Part shown: positions 1-6,879 of the stretch, one piece after another | How the letters are laid out: each line of letters opens with the position of its first letter | Position numbering within the stretch: position 1 is the first letter of the stretch | Assembly: GCA_902791165.1 (NCBI GenBank) | Contig: CADAVB010000033.1 | Span: 1 to 49,347 of the forward strand | From: an uncultured Bacteroidia bacterium | Lineage (GTDB): Bacteria > Bacteroidota > Bacteroidia > Bacteroidales > F082 | DNA length: 49,347 nucleotides | Reading direction: 5' to 3' | Translations under genes and position numbers: made by a program | The notes under the pieces: generated by a model | The model's input: the letters and a program-made list of their open reading frames with translations, nothing else | What the model was told of the DNA's origin: nothing | Databases searched by the model: none

Positions 1-828
1 GAAAGCGAGGAAGAAGGACTCCAAATCATCCGCAGGCTGATGTCGTTCATCCCGCAGAACAACATGGAGAACGCTCCGCTGGTGGAATGCAACGACCCCG
101 TCGACCGCTTGGAGGATTCGCTCAACCAAATCATTCCTGATAACCCGAACAAGCCTTACAATGTCGGCGACATCATCAATGCCATTGTGGATAACGGCGA
201 CTTCCTCGAAATCCATAAGAACTACGCCAAGAACATCATCGTCGGCTTCGCCCGTTTCGATGGTATGTCGGTTGGTATCGTGGCCAACAACCCGGCCTTC
301 TTCGCTGGTGTGTTGGACTGCGACGCCTCGCGCAAGGGCGCTCGTTTCGTCCGCTTCTGCGACGCCTTCAACATCCCGATTGTGACCTTGGTCGATGTGC
401 CTGGTTTCTTGCCTGGCACGGGCCAAGAGTACAACGGTATCATCGTCCACGGTGCCAAACTGCTCTATGCCTACGGTGAATCCACCGTGCCGAAAGTGAC
501 CGTCACCCTGCGTAAGTCATACGGTGGCTCTCACCTTGTGATGGGCTGCAAGCAGCTGCGCAACGACGTGAACTACGCCTGGCCGACCGCCGAGATCGCC
601 GTCATGGGTGCCAGCGGTGCAGTTGAGGTGCTTGATGGCAAGAAGATTTCCGAAATCGAGAATCCCGAAGAACGCGCCGAGTTCGTCGCCAAGAAGGTGG
701 ACGAATACACCAAGAAGTTCGCCAACCCCTACCGCAACACCCGTTTCCGTGTCATCCGTGCACTGCGCACGCTTGAAACGAAGCGCTTGGCCAATCCCGA
801 GAAGAAACATTCGAATATCCCGCTGTAA
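1..828 (+). CDS. mmdA: Acyl-CoA carboxylase / methylmalonyl-CoA decarboxylase carboxyltransferase subunit (5' partial)
   Basis: C-terminal 275 residues of a carboxyltransferase of the PccB/MmdA family; the frame is open to the window edge, so roughly the first half of a normally ~515-residue protein is missing. It moves a carboxyl group between an acyl-CoA and biotin on the carrier subunit. Visible family motifs are DVPGFLPGTGQEYNGII, HGAKLLYAYGE, KVTVTLRKSYGG and NYAWPTAEIAVMGASGAVE, and the C-terminus KKHSNIPL is typical of the PccB branch. It heads a four-gene operon with an OadG-like subunit 18 nt downstream, a biotin carrier and an OadB-like pump subunit. That partnership favours a Na+-translocating methylmalonyl-CoA decarboxylase (succinate to propionate) over plain propionyl-CoA carboxylase. 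The substrate is inferred, since sequence alone does not separate methylmalonyl-CoA from other acyl-CoAs. Confidence 0.9.
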   Translation, partial: ESEEEGLQIIRRLMSFIPQNNMENAPLVECNDPVDRLEDSLNQIIPDNPNKPYNVGDIINAIVDNGDFLEIHKNYAKNIIVGFARFDGMSVGIVANNPAFFAGVLDCDASRKGARFVRFCDAFNIPIVTLVDVPGFLPGTGQEYNGIIVHGAKLLYAYGESTVPKVTVTLRKSYGGSHLVMGCKQLRNDVNYAWPTAEIAVMGASGAVEVLDGKKISEIENPEERAEFVAKKVDEYTKKFANPYRNTRFRVIRALRTLETKRLANPEKKHSNIPL

Positions 829-846
829 CCGTAAATCTCTGAAACG

Positions 847-1230
847 ATGAACCTGTTACAAATAACATTACTGTTGGCTCACGAAGATTGGGTCTATACC
901 AAAGGCTGGATCGTCACCATCGCGGGATTCCTCATCGTCATCATCGCCCTCTTCATCCTTTCTACCATTTTCCGTGGCGTGGCTTCCTATTTCACGAAGC
1001 AAGACGCCAAGAAATTGGAAGGTCTGAAGGAAGAGGTGAAGAAGATTGCGGAGAAGCCCAAGGCCAAATTAGCCGAAGGTGAAATCGCGCCCGAGGTGCT
1101 GACCGCTATCGGCATGGCCTTGTACCTCTCGACCAACCTTCACGACGAGGAGAGCAACGTGATCACCATCGAAAGAAGGGCGACTTCTTGGAACGACAAA
1201 AATTACGGAGTTAGACACTGGAAACGTTAA
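847..1230 (+). CDS. OadG-family sodium pump decarboxylase small subunit
   Basis: 127 residues. One membrane helix (about residues 21-42) is followed by a charged Lys/Glu-rich stretch (about 52-77) and a C-terminal segment, SWNDKNYGVRHWKR, resembling the conserved tail of OadG/MmdD subunits. These small subunits anchor and assemble the carboxyltransferase, biotin carrier and beta subunit at the inner membrane. It lies 18 nt after the carboxyltransferase and 11 nt before the carrier, so it is co-transcribed. Family assignment rests on topology, size and operon position because the sequence is poorly conserved. Confidence 0.8.
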   Translation: MNLLQITLLLAHEDWVYTKGWIVTIAGFLIVIIALFILSTIFRGVASYFTKQDAKKLEGLKEEVKKIAEKPKAKLAEGEIAPEVLTAIGMALYLSTNLHDEESNVITIERRATSWNDKNYGVRHWKR

Positions 1231-1241
1231 ATCGAACAATC

Positions 1242-1682
1242 ATGAAAAAATTCAAATTCACCATTAGTGGGAAACCATACGAAGTAGAAGTCCAGAACAT
1301 TGAGGGCAACATGGCCACTGTCAATGTGAATGGCACTGAATATCAAGTGGAAATGGAAGAGCAAGCCGCTCCGGTGGTGGCTCCCGTGGCCCGTCCGGCC
1401 GCCAAGCCCGCCGCTGCCGCGCCTGCCCAGAGTGCCGCTCCAAAACCGGCCGCTGCCGCAGGTGGCGCCGGCTACAAGATGGCCGCTCCGCTTCCCGGAA
1501 CCATCATGCAGATCTTCGTCAAGCAAGGCGACGCCGTCAAGAAGGGCGACAAGCTGCTCATGTACGAAGCCATGAAGATGGAAAACAACCTGCTGGCTGA
1601 GGCTGACGGTACCATTACCGCCATCAACTGCCGCCAGGGCGACAATGTGCTTCAAGGTGATACTTTAATCGTAATCGGATAA
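1242..1682 (+). CDS. Biotin/lipoyl-attachment carrier protein of the decarboxylase
   Basis: 146 residues in three parts: an N-terminal small domain (1-41), a Pro/Ala-rich flexible linker (about 42-75) and a biotinyl domain. The biotinylation motif EAMKM is present with acceptor Lys112, in the context YEAMKMENNL. It carries CO2 between the carboxyltransferase encoded at 1-828 and the membrane pump subunit encoded next, whose start lies only 4 nt downstream. Size and arrangement match MmdC/OadA-type free carriers. The linker lets the biotin arm swing between active sites. Confidence 0.93.
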   Translation: MKKFKFTISGKPYEVEVQNIEGNMATVNVNGTEYQVEMEEQAAPVVAPVARPAAKPAAAAPAQSAAPKPAAAAGGAGYKMAAPLPGTIMQIFVKQGDAVKKGDKLLMYEAMKMENNLLAEADGTITAINCRQGDNVLQGDTLIVIG

Positions 1683-1686
1683 GGTC

Positions 1687-3151
1687 ATGCTACGCAAGAA
1701 AAGTATTTACAGAAAACCTGCGGTCATCATCGCCTCTGTGGTGATCTTGCTGCTGCTTAACATCGTGGTCGTCAACAATCCCGCATTTGCCAAGCGAATC
1801 GTGGAATCGGAAACGATAGAGCAGGTCAGCGAAATGACTTCGCAGGAAAGCAACGCCCAGTTGGCTGAAACAGCCGACGCGATTGCAGCCGAGCAAGCCG
1901 CTTTGGGCCAACAGATTGAAAGCCTCAACCAGCGCGTGGCTGCCCTCGAAGGCCAAAACGCCGTTGCCCAAGTGGCGCATCAGGAGGAAGTTCAAGAAAT
2001 GTCAACCCGTGACCGCTTGAGCGAAGGCCTGCACAACTTCTGGCTGCTCACGGGCTTCCGCAACTGCAAGCTCGGCAACATCATTATGATTCTGGTGGGT
2101 ATCCTCTTCATTTTCTTGGCCATACGCTACGAGTTTGAGCCCATGCTGCTCATCCCGATTGGCACGGGTATCATCATTGGCAACATCCCGTTCTTCGAGG
2201 CCGACGGCATCAACCTGCAAACCGGCCTTTACCAAGAAGGAAGTGTGCTGAACTACCTCTATTTTGGCGTGACCAAGGGTATTTATCCGCCTTTGATTTT
2301 CTTGGGCATTGGTGCCATGACCGACTTTTCCTCGCTTATCGCCAATCCCAAACTGATGATTCTCGGTGCGGCCGCCCAATTGGGTGTGTTCATCACCTTC
2401 ATCGGAGCCTTGTATCTCGGTTTCAGCCTGCGTGAGGCTGGCGCTATCGGTATCATCGGCGGCGCCGACGCGACTGGCCAACGGCTTGAACGGCACGAAG
2501 AACCTCATCGGCCCCATCGCCATCGCGGCCTATTCCTACATGGCTTTGGTGCCCGTGATTCAGCCGCCCATCATCCGCCTGCTGACCACCAAGGAAGAGC
2601 GTATGATTAAGATGGCGGCTCCGCGCATGGTGAACAAGACCGAAAAGATCATGTTCCCCATCGTCGGCCTCATCCTGACTACTTTCATCAGCCCCACGGC
2701 CCTGCCGCTGCTGGGTATGCTGTTCTTCGGCAACATCATCAAGGAGTCGGGCGTGGTGAAGCGTTTGCAAAACACCGCCGCCAATCCTTTGATTGACATT
2801 GTGACCATCATCCTCGGTCTGACGGTGGGTGCTTCGACGCAAGCCTCCGTGTTCCTCACCCCCGAATCCATCAAGATTTTCGCCCTCGGTGCCGCTTCGT
2901 TCTGCGTGGCCACCGCCGGCGGTCTGCTCGGTGCCAAGTTGATGAACGTCTTCCTGAAGGAGAAGATCAACCCGATGATTGGTGCCGCTGGCGTTTCGGC
3001 TGTGCCAGACAGCGCGCGCGTCGTCGAAGTGGAAGGTCAGAAGTACGACCCGTCGAACCACCTGCTTATGCACGCCATGGCCCCGAATGTTTCGGGCGTT
3101 ATCGGCTCGGCAGTGGCAGCTGGTGTGATGATGTCGTTCCTGATGATGTAA
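1687..3151 (+). pseudogene. oadB: Sodium-translocating decarboxylase beta subunit (OadB-like), frameshifted
   Basis: Polytopic membrane subunit that would couple decarboxylation of carboxybiotin to Na+ export. Reading starts at 1687 and is in frame to about 2469 (...IGIIGGAD); the rest of the family continues one frame over from about 2474 (LANGLNGTKNLIGPIAIAAYSY...) to a stop at 3151. The first frame runs on to 2610 as unrelated sequence. Family members read GADGPT plus about three residues at the junction, and only 4 nt are present where about 18 are expected, so some 14 nt are missing. The Asp of GADGPT is a known Na+ ligand of OadB; the Asp remains (residue 261) but GPT and what follows are lost. 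The protein also has an unusual ~105-residue N-terminal extension: a membrane helix (about 10-30) and a predicted coiled coil (about 40-105). It is last in the operon and is followed by a strong terminator. Confidence 0.85.
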
Positions 3152-3178
3152 TTCACACCTTATTGATTAATAAATGAA

Positions 3179-3207
3179 AATCCGCCTCGGTTTGGGGCGG
3201 ATTTTTT
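3179..3207 (+). terminator. Rho-independent terminator of the decarboxylase operon
   Basis: Perfect 8-bp stem AATCCGCC/GGCGGATT (3179-3186 and 3196-3203) with a 9-nt loop and a T6 tract, 28 nt after the stop of the OadB-like gene. Confidence 0.9.
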
Positions 3208-3268
3208 GTGTTCGATTCGGGTCATAATTTTTTCAAAAAAAAAAGGAACAATGTACCAATAATTTCAC

Positions 3269-3276
3269 TAATTTTG
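3269..3276 (+). promoter_or_regulatory. -7 box of the small OMP gene
   Basis: TAATTTTG followed by C matches the Bacteroidetes TAnnTTTG element, 29 nt before the ATG at 3306. No clear -33 TTTG was found at the expected distance. Confidence 0.65.
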
Positions 3277-3305
3277 CGGAACAAACAACATCAAATCTCA
3301 TCGTT

Positions 3306-3881
3306 ATGAAGAAAAAATCCATTATCCTGTTTGCTTTGTTGGCTTTTGCAGTGGGAAGCGCCAAGGCACAATTGTTTGACTTCCGAAACAACCTCACCGA
3401 TTTCACCGTTGGCGTCAATGCAGGTGTGGTGGGCTATCATTTCAATGGCTCAATCGACAAGACTTATGCCGGTTTTGGAGCGGGTATAAGTGCTTCAATT
3501 TTGGGCGTTTATCTTGATTTTATCTATCAAAACCCCGAACACCGCTGGGATCGTACGATTACCTTTGAGGAATATGACGACCATACGGCACTCAGCATCA
3601 ATATGGGCTACAAGATTCCGGTCACCTCGTGGCTGAACATTACGCCATTGATTGGCTACAGCAACGAAACCACAGGCAAAACGCTGGGTAACTCCATCGG
3701 TGTTGATGCGGAAAGCAGCTCCATCTACCACGATTACGAGCGCGAGCACACTTACAACCATTTCAACTATGGACTTGGCCTTTCGGTAAAGCCTATTCGT
3801 TGGTTGGAAATAGGTGGCGTTTGCACCTCACATGCCGTTTATGGCAACATTTCGGTCAATCTTTTTGAACTTCAGGAATAA
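3306..3881 (+). CDS. Small outer-membrane beta-barrel protein, unknown function
   Basis: 191 residues. A signal peptide (1-22, cleavage after AKA before Gln) is followed by alternating hydrophobic/aromatic stretches typical of an 8- to 10-strand barrel of the OmpW/OmpA-barrel type, such as FTVGVNAGVVGYHFNG and FNYGLGLSVKPIRWLEIGG. There is no peptidoglycan-binding domain and no C-terminal sorting domain. It stands alone, with its own -7 box upstream and a convergent terminator downstream. Substrate and role cannot be inferred. Confidence 0.7.
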   Translation: MKKKSIILFALLAFAVGSAKAQLFDFRNNLTDFTVGVNAGVVGYHFNGSIDKTYAGFGAGISASILGVYLDFIYQNPEHRWDRTITFEEYDDHTALSINMGYKIPVTSWLNITPLIGYSNETTGKTLGNSIGVDAESSSIYHDYEREHTYNHFNYGLGLSVKPIRWLEIGGVCTSHAVYGNISVNLFELQE

Positions 3882-3938
3882 AGGAACCGTATTTGAAAGC
3901 CAAAGAAGAAATTAGGTTTTTTCAATGAAGCAAAAGAG

Positions 3939-3966
3939 AAGGCCATCCGTTTGGGTGGCCTTTCTT
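3939..3966. terminator. Bidirectional terminator between convergent genes
   Basis: 10-bp stem AAGGCCATCC/GGGTGGCCTT (one G-T pair) with loop GTTT, between the OMP stop (3881) and the isomerase stop (3969). A short T-rich run follows on the + strand and A/T-rich sequence on the other. Confidence 0.7.
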
Positions 3967-3968
3967 GA

Positions 3969-5219
3969 TTATTGCATACTTGGCAAAACGCCGTTACTTC
4001 GCATGAAGCACTCGATTTCATCCGCGTGCCGTCCACGGATGATGACGTGGTGGTTGCCAATGCTGTGTTGCAGCAGGTAAGGCTTGAGATTCACGTTGAG
4101 TGTGATTTGTGTGCGGCAGAAATGGTCGCTATACGGCGTTTCAATGGCTTGCGCCTCGGCAACGAAATAACGGTCCAACTGCGGGCCTCCCCATTTGAAT
4201 AAGGTGTAATCGGTTAAAGGCAGCAAGCCTTGCACGGCCACGCCGATGCCCGACTCGAAATGCGAGCGGACGATGGTTTCGTCGCAGAAACTGAGCGGGA
4301 TGGTGCAATGCGCGAGCATCGAAGACTGGTCGGTGAGTTGCGATGGGTTGGCCATGAAGGCCGTTTCGCCGCAAATTCGCTTGGCCAAATACATGCTTAT
4401 CAGCGACTGCATGTCGCCTTCGCAGCCGGCCACGATACCTTCGTCGTTGAGCAAGGCCAATGCCAAACAACTCGTTGTTTTGCATGATGTTACAATGTCG
4501 AAACAACGGATGGTCAGCGCGTTCAAACGTTCTTCAGCGCAAATCTTTTTGAGGGTCAGATACACCTTGGCGCCTTCAATCATGTCGGCGTTGGTCGGTT
4601 CTTTGACGGCTTTGGCTCGTTCCAACAAGGCTTGCGCCACCTTTGCGGCCTTGTCTTGCGGTGTCGCATTAATGCCGTCTTTGACCCGTTGCAGGTCAAT
4701 ATCAATAGTTTCGATGCCATAGCGTTGGCGGAGCATTTCGCGGTCCACGCCGCTGGCAATGAGCCAATCCGACGGTTGGCCGAACAACCCGATTCGTCCC
4801 CGTAGTAGAGAGGCACGGCCGAGCCTCTCTACGAGGTTCGATACAATTTCATTGTCCGTCCCGTGCAAAATCTTCCCTTCCACCCCGATATTTTCCAAAT
4901 AGGTCAATATTTCCAAGGATGCGGCCAAGGAATTGTTGCGTCCGTCGGCAATCATGGTCACGGTTTTATGGCCAAGCGGCGAACACGTCATTTCCACGTC
5001 GATGACCTCCCAAATGCGTTTGAACAGGTTCTCGACGCCGCCAGTGGCAATCATAAAGGCATCGGGCAATATTTGTGCGGTCGGCGTTTCCGCGTTTTCA
5101 TCGCCAACAATGCTGATTTCAGCATGACATTCGTTTTCAAGCCGTTGAATCAGGTCGGCATATTCTGTCCTGACAAATTCGTCGGTTTGGAACGAAGAAC
5201 GGAGGATGAATATTTTCAT
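3969..5219 (-). CDS. L-fucose/L-arabinose isomerase-family protein
   Basis: 416 residues resembling the FucI/AraA C-terminal-domain superfamily of Mn2+-dependent aldose-ketose isomerases. Visible family features are GQPSDWLIASG (148-158), a Cys-Glu-x-Asp metal/catalytic motif in GCEGDMQSLISMYLA (265-279), and a C-terminal beta region with HCTIPLS (304-310) and GNHHVIIRG. It is shorter than FucI (~590) or AraA (~500), as in the small isomerase-like proteins common in Bacteroidetes. The real sugar is unknown. Residues 130-139 (VERLGRASLL) are encoded by a 28-nt palindromic repeat that looks inserted in frame. It follows the T9SS thioredoxin gene by 3 nt and is probably co-transcribed with it. 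Confidence 0.65.
   Translation of the reverse strand: MKIFILRSSFQTDEFVRTEYADLIQRLENECHAEISIVGDENAETPTAQILPDAFMIATGGVENLFKRIWEVIDVEMTCSPLGHKTVTMIADGRNNSLAASLEILTYLENIGVEGKILHGTDNEIVSNLVERLGRASLLRGRIGLFGQPSDWLIASGVDREMLRQRYGIETIDIDLQRVKDGINATPQDKAAKVAQALLERAKAVKEPTNADMIEGAKVYLTLKKICAEERLNALTIRCFDIVTSCKTTSCLALALLNDEGIVAGCEGDMQSLISMYLAKRICGETAFMANPSQLTDQSSMLAHCTIPLSFCDETIVRSHFESGIGVAVQGLLPLTDYTLFKWGGPQLDRYFVAEAQAIETPYSDHFCRTQITLNVNLKPYLLQHSIGNHHVIIRGRHADEIECFMRSNGVLPSMQ
4805..4832. repeat. GTAG...CTAC palindromic repeat inside the isomerase gene
   Basis: Arms GTAGAGAGGC and GCCTCTCTAC (perfect 10 bp) around loop ACGGCCGA. On the coding strand it reads VERLGRASLL. It shares sequence and reading frame with the two halves of the repeat inside malQ at 19487-19559. 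Confidence 0.8.
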
Positions 5220-5222
5220 GGT

Positions 5223-6755
5223 TTAATGTTTCACTACAAATTTCATCATTTTCTCGCTATTTCTGACGACATAAACGCCGTTATCATAGTTCGCCGTGTT
5301 GATGCGTAGCTCGTTGCCGGTGGCTTCAAATTCATCCAATTTCTGGCCGAGGGTGTTATAGACGCTTACCGTGCCGAGGTTTTCGCCCTTTACGGTCACG
5401 AAATCGTTGGCAGGGTTGGGGAAGAGGATGAGCGCTTGTTGTTCGGCTTCGTCCACTCCAGTTTCGCAGGTATGCTGCTCGTAGCCTTCGGCTTCCATGG
5501 CTTGGATGATGTATTCAAGTGTAGGCGGATAGATGTCGCGTTTGGCGATGGTGTGGTCGGGGCGGATGAGCATGAGGCCGGGATAAAGGGCCACGGGGAT
5601 GGCTTGGACGATGTCGTTGCCGCCGCCGGCACGGCTGATGATGGGATATTCCACGTTGAATTGTTCTACCCAGTTTTGGCAGGCCGCGTCATTGCCGTTG
5701 GGGGAGATTCCCATGAAGAACACGTCGTGTTGGTTGCAACCGAATACGTGGTAGGCTTCGATGATGTCGCGCATGGGCCGTTCGCTGAACGAGTCGCCAG
5801 TGAGGAAGAAGTTGATGAACACGGCTTGGCCAGCGTCGAGGATGTCGTAAAGGTGGATTTCCTTGCCTTCGAGGTCGGTGCCGGTGAAATCAATTATGAT
5901 TTCGGCAGTGCCGCCCGTGCCTGTAACGACGGTTTCTTGTACGACTTCGCCGAGGTTGCCGTCAAAGTCGGCGGGAACGGCGTAAATCACATATTCTGTG
6001 TTGGTTTCCAGTTCGGTGAAGGTGTGCGAAAAAACGCCTTCGGCGGGGAAGCCGTAGTTGGCGAGATATTGCGGCAGTTCGAGGCCCGCCAAGCCCATCC
6101 ATTGCTGGATTTCGCTCTCGGTGGCCATCATGTAGTTGTAGGATGCGCAGTCGGCGTTAGGCGTGAAGGTTACAGTAACCTCGGTTTCAAGGATTTGGTC
6201 AATGTAGATGCTTACCTCTGGATTGCTGACGGGCGCAGGAGCGCTGCAGTCGTGCTGTTCGATGCCGTATGGTTGCAAAGCATTGATGATGGCGTTGGCG
6301 CTACCGATTGGCCACAATTCTTGGATGACAATCTGGCGGTCGGGGGCAATGAGGATGACGGTGGGATAGATGGATACGCCGTAGTCAATGCAAATGTTTG
6401 TGCCTCCTGCGTCCCCGCTAATGGTGGGGTAATCCACTGCGTAGTTGGTGGCCCAGTTGATACAGTCTGCTTCGCTGTCCAAGAAGTCAACTTCCATGAA
6501 GAATACATCGTGCATGTTGCAACCGAGAGACTGATAGGCTTGCCCGACGTATGGAATGGTTTGGATGCAGCCGCTGCAAGTGGTGTAGAAGAAGTCGATG
6601 AGCACATACTGTCCGCCGTCGAGGATGTCGAACAGGTGGATTTCGCGGCCGTAAATGTCGGTCACCGTGAAATCAACGGCTTCGGAGATGTGGCATTGCG
6701 CTTTCAGGCTCATGCCAAAAGCCAGCGCGAGAAACAGGGTAAGGAGTTTTTTCAT
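5223..6755 (-). CDS. T9SS-secreted protein with two thioredoxin-like domains
   Basis: 510 residues. Signal peptide (1-19, MSLKAQ); thioredoxin/TlpA-like domain 1 (about 27-165) with redox pair C60-S-G-C63 and cis-Pro131; a fibronectin-like linker (about 175-280); thioredoxin-like domain 2 (about 285-425); T9SS type A sorting domain (about 440-510, with LFPNPANDFV and GVYVV motifs). Domain 2 aligns with domain 1 (FFLTGDSFS against FFYTTCSGC), but both cysteines are replaced (Asp321, Ser324) while cis-Pro392 stays, so it should be redox-dead. The protein is predicted to be exported and surface-attached or released. Its role in disulphide handling outside the cell is inferred. It is first gene of a likely pair with the isomerase. 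Confidence 0.85.
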   Translation of the reverse strand: MKKLLTLFLALAFGMSLKAQCHISEAVDFTVTDIYGREIHLFDILDGGQYVLIDFFYTTCSGCIQTIPYVGQAYQSLGCNMHDVFFMEVDFLDSEADCINWATNYAVDYPTISGDAGGTNICIDYGVSIYPTVILIAPDRQIVIQELWPIGSANAIINALQPYGIEQHDCSAPAPVSNPEVSIYIDQILETEVTVTFTPNADCASYNYMMATESEIQQWMGLAGLELPQYLANYGFPAEGVFSHTFTELETNTEYVIYAVPADFDGNLGEVVQETVVTGTGGTAEIIIDFTGTDLEGKEIHLYDILDAGQAVFINFFLTGDSFSERPMRDIIEAYHVFGCNQHDVFFMGISPNGNDAACQNWVEQFNVEYPIISRAGGGNDIVQAIPVALYPGLMLIRPDHTIAKRDIYPPTLEYIIQAMEAEGYEQHTCETGVDEAEQQALILFPNPANDFVTVKGENLGTVSVYNTLGQKLDEFEATGNELRINTANYDNGVYVVRNSEKMMKFVVKH

Positions 6756-6786
6756 TGATGATAAATTATTAATTAGTTTGAGGGAG

Positions 6787-6794
6787 CAAAAATA
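6787..6794 (-). promoter_or_regulatory. -7 box of the double-thioredoxin gene
   Basis: TATTTTTGC on the minus strand, with the box edge 31 nt upstream of the ATG at 6755. The heptad repeat of 6803-6879 covers the -33 region. Confidence 0.7.
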
Positions 6795-6802
6795 ATAAGA
6801 AA

Positions 6803-6879
6803 TTCGGAATTTGGAATGCTGAATGCGGAATATTTTCGTCCGATAGGTTTATTCCGTATTCCACATTCATAATTCCGCA
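6803..6879. repeat. Heptad-periodic palindromic repeat after lptD
   Basis: Four consecutive 7-mers TTCGGAA, TTTGGAA, TGCTGAA, TGCGGAA (6803-6830), a 21-nt centre, then four 7-mers TTCCGTA, TTCCACA, TTCATAA, TTCCGCA (6852-6879) that pair with the left arm. The element ends exactly where the lptD stop codon begins (6880). Confidence 0.85.

Noticed and set aside
5436-6758. Long open frame antisense to the double-thioredoxin gene
   Set aside because: No recognisable domain; an artefact of GC-rich third positions of the real gene.
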